Shown here piece after piece: positions 1 through 5,530 of a stretch of 13,577 nt of DNA (positions within the stretch are counted from its first letter, which is position 1; each line of letters opens with the position of its first letter). The position numbers and the translations under genes are program-made. The DNA is from an uncultured Microcaldota archaeon (lineage in GTDB: Archaea; Micrarchaeota; Micrarchaeia; Anstonellales; Bilamarchaeaceae): assembly GCA_903835325.1 (NCBI GenBank), contig CAILMU010000045.1:1-13577 (forward strand), given 5' to 3'. The notes under the pieces are model-generated. The model did no database searches and had not been told where the DNA came from. It was given only the letters and a program-made list of their open reading frames with translations.

Positions 1-628
1 CTAATTCTAGATTTTCAATATATCCCTCAACCACCGCCTTTTCGATTGAATGAACCCTGAGCTTTCGAATACGTGTAGGCCTTTCTGATGATGATAACTG
101 AGTTTTTATCACAGAGATTGCGTCTACGTTGTTGGTTAGTTCATTAATCAATCCGTTAGTGTGCCCGATGATTTTTTTCAGATCTCTTTTCTTTATCTCT
201 TTGGCAACGTCCAGCTGGATCTCAGCTGAAAGACTGAAGACCTTCCCTGCACCTTGAAGCGCCCAGACCATTTCTTGTAAGTCATTTTCTCTTTTAATCT
301 TCAGACCAATGGGCAATTCTCCATAATGGTCTTTGACAAACTCGTCAGTTAACTGAAGCGAGACTATCTCAAAAGGCCGTCTTCCCTTTGATACCTGGTC
401 CTTGATATCATTTTTCAATAGCTTATGATTGGTGATTGTATTTTCCAAACGCCCCTTCAGGGATGCCTCTTCGTCCTTATTGCATTCGATGAGTACCTCA
501 ACCCTAGAGTCGGGAAGGTTGGAAACAACCCCTTTCTTATCGCAGAATTCTTCATGAATCGCATTCCTCAATGTAACTCCTTGCAATTCGAGGATTGATG
601 ATGAGATAATAAATATGAAATATGACAT
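1..628 (-). CDS. Acylphosphatase-like protein with C-terminal extension (partial, runs off left edge)
   Basis: The minus-strand frame is open from an ATG at 626-628 to base 1, giving 209 codons with no stop, so the C-terminus is missing. Residues 3-45 follow the acylphosphatase pattern: a beta strand (YFIFIISSS), then LQGVTLR, then GVVSNLPDSRVEV. R21 and N37 sit where the family has its catalytic arginine and asparagine, so hydrolysis of acyl phosphates is possible. Residues from about 70 on are not part of the classical domain of about 95 residues. They include the stretch IGLKIKRENDLQEMVWALQ and a charged helical tail, as in archaeal acylphosphatases with helical extensions, whose role is unknown. 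The frame could start 26 codons earlier at an ATG at 704-706. I chose 628 because it begins at the family's first strand and has a good TATA box 27 bases upstream. Base composition is clearly more AT-rich than the genes to the right. The loose match of the family motif before the arginine leaves some doubt about activity. Confidence 0.72.
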   Translation of the reverse strand, partial: MSYFIFIISSSILELQGVTLRNAIHEEFCDKKGVVSNLPDSRVEVLIECNKDEEASLKGRLENTITNHKLLKNDIKDQVSKGRRPFEIVSLQLTDEFVKDHYGELPIGLKIKRENDLQEMVWALQGAGKVFSLSAEIQLDVAKEIKKRDLKKIIGHTNGLINELTNNVDAISVIKTQLSSSERPTRIRKLRVHSIEKAVVEGYIENLEL

Positions 629-650
629 AGTATGTGTTAGAATGCGTAAA

Positions 651-659
651 TAATATAAA
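651..659 (-). promoter_or_regulatory. TATA box of the acylphosphatase-like gene
   Basis: The minus strand reads TTTATATTA here, a good archaeal TATA box. Its centre is about 27 bases upstream of the ATG at 628, so transcription would begin at or within a few bases of the start codon (leaderless mRNA). This supports start 628 over the in-frame ATG at 706. Confidence 0.55.
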
Positions 660-800
660 TTGCTCCTATCGAACCAGTCGTTCAAAACGTCGAAGAATAA
701 GTCCATAGATTGAAAAAGAAGGGATTAATAGGATAACACGTCTTGTTCTCATGGGATATACAATGAAAGCATCAAGTTTTCTTCATAATACCCCGTCTTA

Positions 801-878
801 ATCTTGAGTTCTGAGGAAAGAAGTGACGATGAACTAAAGAGCTGATGGCCACAGCCATCGGATCTTGAGTTCTGAGGA
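801..878. repeat. 17-base direct repeat flanking a small hairpin
   Basis: ATCTTGAGTTCTGAGGA occurs exactly at 801-817 and again at 862-878, 61 bases apart. Between them GATGGC (844-849) and GCCATC (854-859) form a 6-base inverted repeat with a CACA loop. The unit lies about 35 bases past the end of the minus-strand surface-protein gene, so it would be in that gene's 3' untranslated region if transcribed. Function is unknown. Confidence 0.75.
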
Positions 879-913
879 GTTACGCTATTCCCGAAATCCT
901 TCCATCCGGTTCT

Positions 914-3151
914 TCACGGCGCCTTGGGCTGTTTCTTCACGCTTCTCAGATAAGCGTAAGCGATGCCGATGATGACCACGATAGCCGCTATCCCGACTAT
1001 CAATACCGTCGAGACGCCCTGCGCCGATGATGTCTGGCTGCCTGGCTGGGATGGTTGCCCCCCGGACGTGCCTTGCGAAGGCGTTGTATTTGTCTGCCCT
1101 TCATTCCCGGTGCCCGCATTCGCACCGGAGCTTGCGTTCGTTCCATTTGCTGGATTCGTATTTGTTCCATTTACCGAGCCAGCATTGGTGCCATTGCCTC
1201 CTGCCTGCGGGCATGGCGCGAACTCGCAATCCGGCCCGACCCTCGAGACATACGAACCGTCAGGGCACTGTTTGGCATCCATCGTGCAGATCGTCGCGTT
1301 CCCTGCTCCCGGCTGAGTCTGGTTCCCCGGCACGTTCGGTATCGAAGGCGGCAGGTTCGGCGGGATTATCGGAAGCTGCGGCGGGATGATGACCGGCAAT
1401 TGCGCGGAATTGTTCCCTTGGCCCGGAGGAGCGGTCTGATTCCCATTTCCGGAAGTATTGAGGTAGATGCTCATCCCGGTCCCGTTCTTGACAGCTAGCG
1501 AATTGATATCTATTATCGAAATGACTCCGGTACCTGTGATGAATTTCCACGAATATTCTGTGAGCGGGTTCCCTTTCTTGTCCTTGATGAATGATGATAG
1601 TTTCGCTGTGTAGGTCGCATTGGCGAGCAGTTTGCTGGTGGATGTGAATGTAGCCACTCCATTGCTGAATGACACCGAACCCGGGACCTTGTAGTTGTGG
1701 GGGTTCAGCAGGGTGAAGCTGTCCGTATCTATTGTCGTTGGATCCATATCAGTGCTGAACTTGGCGCTCACGACTCCGTTCAAGGACGTCGATTTGCCTG
1801 TTGGGGAAGAGTAAATCACCGAAGGCATGAGGACTATGTTTGGGTTCACTGTGAATGGCAGGAGGTTGGCGATACTGAATTTGCCCTTGCTCGAGTTCCA
1901 GAGCGTCTGCTCGGAGGCTATCACGATGTTGCCGAACCTGTCCACGGGCACATCTACGGTAGCGACCTGGTTCATCGTAGCGAGGTCGACTACTGCGACC
2001 CCCTCGCCATAATCGCTTTCAGGGACCACATAAGCATACTTCCAGTCAGGGGTTATCGCCATTCTCCCAGTCGCCTTCCCCTTATTGAAGCTCAAAGGGA
2101 CGACGCTTTCGCCGCTCCAGCCGATTATAATCGAGCTTATCCCTATCCCGGAATACACGTGCAGTTTCGGCTGGTATGTATCCACGTCGTAGCCTGCGAC
2201 ATAAAGCGTGTGGCCATCGGGGCCGAAGAGCAGGTCTGTCGGATAATACCCGGTGTCCCATTCCGCCCTATCGCTCCCGTAAAGGAGGCAGCTTATCCAT
2301 GTGTCGTCCCACCTTACCGTGCAAATCGTTTTCCCATCATCGGTAGCGCCCATGCTCTTCGTCTGCGCAGCAGGAACGACATAATTCTTGTATATCTTGT
2401 TCGCATTCCAGTCGAAGATGTATATCCACCCGCTCTCATCCAGTCCGCCAAAATATGCCACGGAACCGTCATCGTTGAAAACCACTTTCAGCGGGACGCC
2501 GTTGAAGGCGAAATAATCCTTCCAGTTCCAGTCCCAGCGCGAGTGAGTCTTGAAATCGAACACGTCCTCGCCGGACTGCGCTCCTGCGTTCGTCTCCCAT
2601 GATACGTAGACCTTCCCGTCAGGGGCGACCGATACGTCGCGGACCATCTTGAATTTCCCGTTGTCGTACTTGTCGATGATCTCCCCGTTTTTTGTGTTGA
2701 TGCGGTAGAGGAAGTTCGATTTCGACTCATATGTCCCACTCTCGTCGCTCACCATCTGCGAGTTCGATGCCGCTGCATATAGGACAGAGCCGTCCGGGCT
2801 GAGGCCGATGGACTCGACATCCATCCCGTTCGCGAGGAGAATCGAGTTGTAATCATAGGAATTCGTGTCTATGACGTAAATCCCGGAATCCGTGAGCACG
2901 GCGGTGTTGTTGTTGATATACGTCTTTATGTCGCCAACGACGTAAGCCAGGGGCCCGATTGTCATCACGCTCGGAATCGTGAGATTGTGATTGACCGAAG
3001 GCAGAGGGGAATTAGACGCGGTTATCGCGGGCATCGTGTTGTTCGCGAGATTCGGCAGATAAGGATTCACGCTCGGCATGGCAGGATAGGCCAAACCAGC
3101 CAACAAAAGAATGATCAGCAGAACCGGGGTATATCTGTAATCCGAAAACAT
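914..3151 (-). CDS. Membrane-anchored surface protein with beta-propeller, Ig-like domain and glycosylated stalk
   Basis: A 745-residue exported protein. Residues 6-24 form a signal peptide. From about 80 to 415, repeated strands with PDG-type turns (LSPDGSVLYAA near 117, VAPDGKVYV near 176, FNDDGSVAYF near 225, TDDGK near 270, FGPDGHTLYVAG near 309, ITPDWKYAYV near 367) mark a beta-propeller of the YVTN/SMP-30-like kind, with about six blades visible. Residues 445-541 (AKFSTDMDPTTID, then a strand-rich run to YSWKFITG) match the bacterial Ig-like domain Big_5. A proline-rich linker (580-612) follows, then a four-cysteine motif (C622, C629, C642, C647) around CPDGSYVSRVGPDCEFAPC. A stalk at 650-712 is full of NGT-type sequons. 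Residues 713-734 form a transmembrane helix with a short basic cytosolic tail. The protein should sit outside the cell on a C-terminal anchor and probably mediates binding or surface-layer architecture. Propeller enzymatic activity is not evident. Confidence 0.85.
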   Translation of the reverse strand: MFSDYRYTPVLLIILLLAGLAYPAMPSVNPYLPNLANNTMPAITASNSPLPSVNHNLTIPSVMTIGPLAYVVGDIKTYINNNTAVLTDSGIYVIDTNSYDYNSILLANGMDVESIGLSPDGSVLYAAASNSQMVSDESGTYESKSNFLYRINTKNGEIIDKYDNGKFKMVRDVSVAPDGKVYVSWETNAGAQSGEDVFDFKTHSRWDWNWKDYFAFNGVPLKVVFNDDGSVAYFGGLDESGWIYIFDWNANKIYKNYVVPAAQTKSMGATDDGKTICTVRWDDTWISCLLYGSDRAEWDTGYYPTDLLFGPDGHTLYVAGYDVDTYQPKLHVYSGIGISSIIIGWSGESVVPLSFNKGKATGRMAITPDWKYAYVVPESDYGEGVAVVDLATMNQVATVDVPVDRFGNIVIASEQTLWNSSKGKFSIANLLPFTVNPNIVLMPSVIYSSPTGKSTSLNGVVSAKFSTDMDPTTIDTDSFTLLNPHNYKVPGSVSFSNGVATFTSTSKLLANATYTAKLSSFIKDKKGNPLTEYSWKFITGTGVISIIDINSLAVKNGTGMSIYLNTSGNGNQTAPPGQGNNSAQLPVIIPPQLPIIPPNLPPSIPNVPGNQTQPGAGNATICTMDAKQCPDGSYVSRVGPDCEFAPCPQAGGNGTNAGSVNGTNTNPANGTNASSGANAGTGNEGQTNTTPSQGTSGGQPSQPGSQTSSAQGVSTVLIVGIAAIVVIIGIAYAYLRSVKKQPKAP

Positions 3152-3177
3152 AACGACTCACTTGGGAAAACTTTGGA

Positions 3178-3185
3178 AGATTAAA
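3178..3185 (-). promoter_or_regulatory. Possible TATA box of the surface-protein gene
   Basis: The minus strand reads TTTAATCT, centred about 30 bases upstream of the ATG at 3151. The match is weaker than at the other promoters here, and the distance is at the long end. No clear Shine-Dalgarno sequence precedes the start. Confidence 0.35.
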
Positions 3186-3284
3186 GGATAATAAGGAATC
3201 GGAATATGCGGAGCGGATGTCAGAAACCATTGACAGGAATATGTCCCAGTTCATCCTATTCTCCAGTTTACCTATACCTTTTTT

Positions 3285-3299
3285 AACTCGAATCGAGTT
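3285..3299. promoter_or_regulatory. Perfect 7-1-7 palindrome, candidate operator
   Basis: AACTCGA-A-TCGAGTT is a perfect inverted repeat in the space between the divergent surface-protein gene (start 3151) and the small coiled-coil gene (start 3339). It directly follows a T-rich run (3279-3284) that could be a TATA element, so a dimeric regulator bound here would sit over the core promoter of the small gene. Confidence 0.4.
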
Positions 3300-3310
3300 C
3301 TGATATTGCA

Positions 3311-3331
3311 TTATACTAATCAAAGCAGGTG
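3311..3331 (+). promoter_or_regulatory. TATA-like box and Shine-Dalgarno of the small coiled-coil gene
   Basis: TTATACTAA at 3311-3319 is centred 24 bases before the ATG at 3339, which would fit leaderless transcription. However AGGTG at 3327-3331, with a 7-base spacer to the same ATG, is a reasonable Shine-Dalgarno sequence and the only clear one in the window. If it is used, the working TATA element is more likely the T-rich run near 3279-3287. The two signals agree on the start codon but not on the promoter. Confidence 0.4.
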
Positions 3332-3338
3332 CAAAATC

Positions 3339-3497
3339 ATGGGAATGAGCAAGAAAGATCTCGGAAGGCACAAATCGAATCTGAAGCGAAGGATAGAGGA
3401 GCTCGAAGGCAAGGCGAGGATGGATCCCCTGAAGAAGAACAAGATGCTCCACGACGAACTTGCGCAGCTGAAGAAGAAACTGGCCGAGTCAGAGTGA
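3339..3497 (+). CDS. Small basic helical (coiled-coil) protein, 52 residues
   Basis: I start the gene at the ATG at 3339, which has AGGTG seven bases upstream; an in-frame TTG at 3306 has no such signal. A third possible start is the ATG at 3345. The product is almost entirely charged helix. A lysine- and arginine-rich first third (MGMSKKDLGRHKSNLKRRIEELEGK in sequence order, residues 1-25) is followed by an E/K-alternating stretch ending in AQLKKKLAESE, with leucines spaced as in a coiled coil and no cysteine. It could bind nucleic acid or form a dimer or a bundle with a partner. I do not recognise a family. It ends 40 bases from the converging metalloprotease gene. Its strong helical design and its Shine-Dalgarno make it more likely real than chance, but its short length limits certainty. 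Confidence 0.6.
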   Translation: MGMSKKDLGRHKSNLKRRIEELEGKARMDPLKKNKMLHDELAQLKKKLAESE

Positions 3498-3537
3498 ATG
3501 CTCTCTTTCAAGGTTTAGTAGGCATCCGACGCTTTCC

Positions 3538-4362
3538 TCAGTAGGATGAGGGATCGAAGAGCAACTGGTGCAGGGTCGGGGGCCTTCTCAGCATCTCTTT
3601 CACCATGCCCTCGCGGTATCTCTCCCAGGCGAACATCGTGAAATAGGTCGCCAGCTCATGCTCCTGCCCTCTTTTCAAGAGCCCATGGACGACTGCAGAT
3701 AAATTCTCGGCACCGGCCTTGACCCTCCCCAGTTCCATCCCCAACGAAAGCACCTTATCCTGCGTTTCGATGGTCATATCTTCGATAGGCGGGCGGCCTC
3801 GGAAGAACAGGGAAGCCGTACCGAGCGCGACCGCCTCATGCCTTATCCGCTCGGCCAGCTGTTCCCTGAAACACGAATCGATTTCCTTCATGCCATAAAA
3901 AAGCAGTATGCCGAGCCACAGTCCCCTTGTATTGAGCTCCCAATCCTCCGGCTGCACGCGCCAGTGCAGCGCATGGGCGAATTCGTGAATCAGGAATCTT
4001 CGGATAATCTGCCCCGCGGCCTCCTCGATTCTCTGCTTCCCTTTCGCATCTAGGTCCAGGTAATCTGGATCCAAGGAAATGAAAAACTCAGCCACTCGGG
4101 CCTTGTCTACCCAGATGGTTCCTCTATCGTGCGCCGCTATCGGGCTTTTCGGACACTCTCTCCGTCCGATGAAGGACGCGAAGGTGCAGGGCCCGCGCTC
4201 TTTTATCTTGAGCCTCCCCAGCATCTCCGAATCGCAATTGAGCCCCATAATCTCGGCTACTTTCGGCGCGGCGGCAGCCAGGTATCGCCTGGGAGAGACA
4301 TCCATCTTTTTTTCAAGCTCCCTTTTAGCTCTCCTTCGGTCCGTCGCGATCATATCCTCCAT
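3538..4362 (-). CDS. Putative zinc metalloprotease with HEFAHALH motif
   Basis: From the ATG at 4360-4362 the product is 274 residues. A strand reading GTIWVDKARVAEFF precedes a helix carrying IRRFLIHEFAHALH, in which H126, E127 and H130 form an HExxH zinc site. This strand-then-helix order is typical of gluzincin-type metallopeptidases. A third ligand could be one of the glutamates in the later helix REQLAERIRHEAVALG, but I cannot tell which. There is no signal peptide, so it should act in the cytosol. The C-terminal third is helical. The frame extends 10 codons further to an ATG at 4392, but that stretch overlaps an AT-rich TATA-like run (4375-4384), so a start at 4362 or at the next ATG (4353) is more likely. 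It lies 50 bases behind the ATPase gene on the same strand and may be co-transcribed with it. The family beyond 'HExxH peptidase-like' is not recognised; substrate unknown. Confidence 0.72.
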   Translation of the reverse strand: MEDMIATDRRRAKRELEKKMDVSPRRYLAAAAPKVAEIMGLNCDSEMLGRLKIKERGPCTFASFIGRRECPKSPIAAHDRGTIWVDKARVAEFFISLDPDYLDLDAKGKQRIEEAAGQIIRRFLIHEFAHALHWRVQPEDWELNTRGLWLGILLFYGMKEIDSCFREQLAERIRHEAVALGTASLFFRGRPPIEDMTIETQDKVLSLGMELGRVKAGAENLSAVVHGLLKRGQEHELATYFTMFAWERYREGMVKEMLRRPPTLHQLLFDPSSY

Positions 4363-4374
4363 TGTGATAAGACA

Positions 4375-4384
4375 TAAATAAAAA
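4375..4384 (-). promoter_or_regulatory. TATA-like box of the metalloprotease gene
   Basis: The minus strand reads TTTTTATTTA. It is centred about 18 bases before the ATG at 4362 and 27 bases before the in-frame ATG at 4353. This suggests that the gene has its own promoter despite the short gap to the ATPase gene, and that the mRNA may begin at the 4353 ATG. Confidence 0.45.
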
Positions 4385-4412
4385 TGATTCATTTTGGCAA
4401 ACGGGTCTTGGT

Positions 4413-5414
4413 TCAGCCCCTCCGCATCACATACCTTGCATAGAGCTTGGCGAATATCCTATAGGTCCCTCTGTCTATCCGCACGACCTGCCCGCGCTCG
4501 TGCAGCCTGCCCATCAGCGCTGTCGTCTCCCCCATCGGGCGGCCGACTTTCCTTGATATGTCCGATACGTGCATGCCTTTCTCGTCGCCATGCGCCATGG
4601 CCAGGAGTATATCGCGCTCTCGTTTAGGCGTCTTCTGGAAGAGCGAGCCGAACCATTCCATGGAAAGGACGGACATGATGGAAGGCAGATACGAAAGGTA
4701 ATCCCCTTTCGATATCACGAGGTCGCTCTCCTTGCTGCTGTCATACACGAGCCGGCAGACATCTCGGAACAGCCTCGGGTTCCCTCCGGTGTCGGCGACT
4801 ATCGTTGAAACGCACTCGTCGCCCATCTTGGCATGGGTATCTTTCAGCGCTTTGGATACGAAATCCCTTGCCTGCGCCTCGGTTATTGGGGCGAGCTCCA
4901 AGACAGGAAGCTCCTTTATCCTAAACGACTTGGTCGAACTCATCACTAGCGCCACCCTGTGGCTCGATGCCGCCATAGACACTATCATCATCTTCACCGA
5001 TTCCTCGCATCTTTTGAGCGAATCGATATCATCAAGGATGAGCAGGTTCCCGAATCTCCCCCTATCGCCGCCCCAGTGCCGCATATCAAGGGCTTCGGAG
5101 AAATCAGCGGTTCTTTTCTTTGAAACAAGGTGCGGTGCAAGCGCCTCGTTTATTATCCGGGCAGCGAGCCCTTCCAGATCCTCGCCTTTCTCCACATGGA
5201 TGAACGCGACCGATACCCCCTGCCTCTCGGCCACGCTTCGGAGGTGCTTGAGCAGGGCGCTCCTTCCGCTCCCGATGACGCCCTGGACCATGAGGATGGG
5301 CGCCTGGCCGGCGCTGATCCGGTCGATGAAGCTGTCCAAGGCATGCGCCTCTTCCTTCATGCCTATCATCTCTTCTTCTGTCTCCGGAGCCAGGAACGGG
5401 TTAGGCATTTTCAT
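4413..5414 (-). CDS. AAA+ ATPase with C-terminal winged helix (Orc1/Cdc6-like), Walker A lysine replaced
   Basis: From the ATG at 5412-5414 the product is 333 residues. It opens with an NPF motif and a helix as in archaeal Cdc6-like and related NTPases. The P-loop reads GVIGSGRS (residues 45-52), so the invariant Walker A lysine is an arginine (R51). Walker B is LLILDDID (124-131), sensor 1 is in VALVMSST (154-161), and TGGNPRLF (209-216) matches the sensor-2/lid region of Orc1/Cdc6 and STAND-type proteins. Residues 263-333 form a winged helix (RERDILLAMA, then VSDISRKVGRPMGETTALMGRL, then a wing). The fold points to a nucleotide-dependent DNA-binding protein: initiator, regulator or partner-recruiting switch. 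The K-to-R change often lowers hydrolysis, so it may bind nucleotide as a switch. A GTG at 5423 is a possible earlier start; 5414 sits 24 bases behind the TATA box. It is divergent from the giant membrane-protein gene and likely shares its control region. Confidence 0.8.
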   Translation of the reverse strand: MKMPNPFLAPETEEEMIGMKEEAHALDSFIDRISAGQAPILMVQGVIGSGRSALLKHLRSVAERQGVSVAFIHVEKGEDLEGLAARIINEALAPHLVSKKRTADFSEALDMRHWGGDRGRFGNLLILDDIDSLKRCEESVKMMIVSMAASSHRVALVMSSTKSFRIKELPVLELAPITEAQARDFVSKALKDTHAKMGDECVSTIVADTGGNPRLFRDVCRLVYDSSKESDLVISKGDYLSYLPSIMSVLSMEWFGSLFQKTPKRERDILLAMAHGDEKGMHVSDISRKVGRPMGETTALMGRLHERGQVVRIDRGTYRIFAKLYARYVMRRG

Positions 5415-5434
5415 AATAATCACACATAATCAAA

Positions 5435-5442
5435 TATTATAA
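5435..5442 (-). promoter_or_regulatory. TATA box of the ATPase gene
   Basis: The minus strand reads TTATAATA, centred about 24 bases before the ATG at 5414. The spacing favours that ATG over the GTG at 5423, which would lie only about 15 bases away. Confidence 0.5.
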
Positions 5443-5447
5443 CAATA

Positions 5448-5475
5448 AACTACAATATTTGTAGTTTTTGTAGTT
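5448..5475. promoter_or_regulatory. Palindromic operator with an extra half-site in the divergent promoter region
   Basis: AACTACAA (5448-5455) and TTGTAGTT (5459-5466) form a perfect 8-base inverted repeat around TAT. A third copy, TTGTAGTT, follows at 5468-5475, nine bases after the second. The element sits between the TATA box of the ATPase gene (ends 5442) and that of the giant plus-strand gene (starts 5501), the usual place for a site controlling both. The ATPase's own winged helix is the obvious candidate binder, which is an inference. A small replication origin for an Orc-like protein is a less likely reading. Confidence 0.5.
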
Positions 5476-5500
5476 TCTCAAATCACTATGAACATTAACA

Positions 5501-5508
5501 TTTATAAA
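5501..5508 (+). promoter_or_regulatory. TATA box of the giant membrane-protein gene
   Basis: TTTATAAA is a near-perfect archaeal TATA box. Its centre lies 26-27 bases before the ATG at 5531, so the transcript should begin at the start codon itself (leaderless). This is the clearest promoter in the window. Confidence 0.75.
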
Positions 5509-5530
5509 GGCCTGGAACCCCGTTATTGTC

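Larger units (their letters stand above)
629..913. other. Intergenic stretch, AT-rich, with direct repeats near its right end
   Basis: This lies between the start of the acylphosphatase-like gene and the end of the surface-protein gene, both on the minus strand. I see no convincing gene; the longest readings are short, such as a 16-codon plus-strand frame near 750. It contains the TATA box at 651-659 and the duplicated 17-base word described separately. GC content rises sharply at about 900, where the next gene ends. Confidence 0.6.

Noticed and set aside
626..706. Acylphosphatase-like gene starting at the ATG at 704-706
   Set aside because: The extra 26 residues precede the family's first strand, and the only good TATA box lies inside this stretch, at the right distance for the 628 start.
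815..878. C/D-box small RNA (GATGA and CTGA words are present)
   Set aside because: The boxes do not have the C-D'-C'-D order and spacing, and the exact 17-base duplication explains the CTGA words better.
1697..2602. 301-codon plus-strand open frame opposite the surface protein
   Set aside because: The minus-strand reading shows a beta-propeller and an Ig-like domain; this one is a His/Arg/Pro-rich shadow.
4732..5442. 236-codon plus-strand open frame opposite the ATPase
   Set aside because: The minus strand carries Walker B, sensor and winged-helix motifs in order; the plus frame is Ser-rich without a domain.
5424..5530. Replication origin next to an Orc1/Cdc6-like gene
   Set aside because: The region is only about 100 bases, has no recognisable origin recognition box and is fully accounted for by two TATA boxes and a palindrome.
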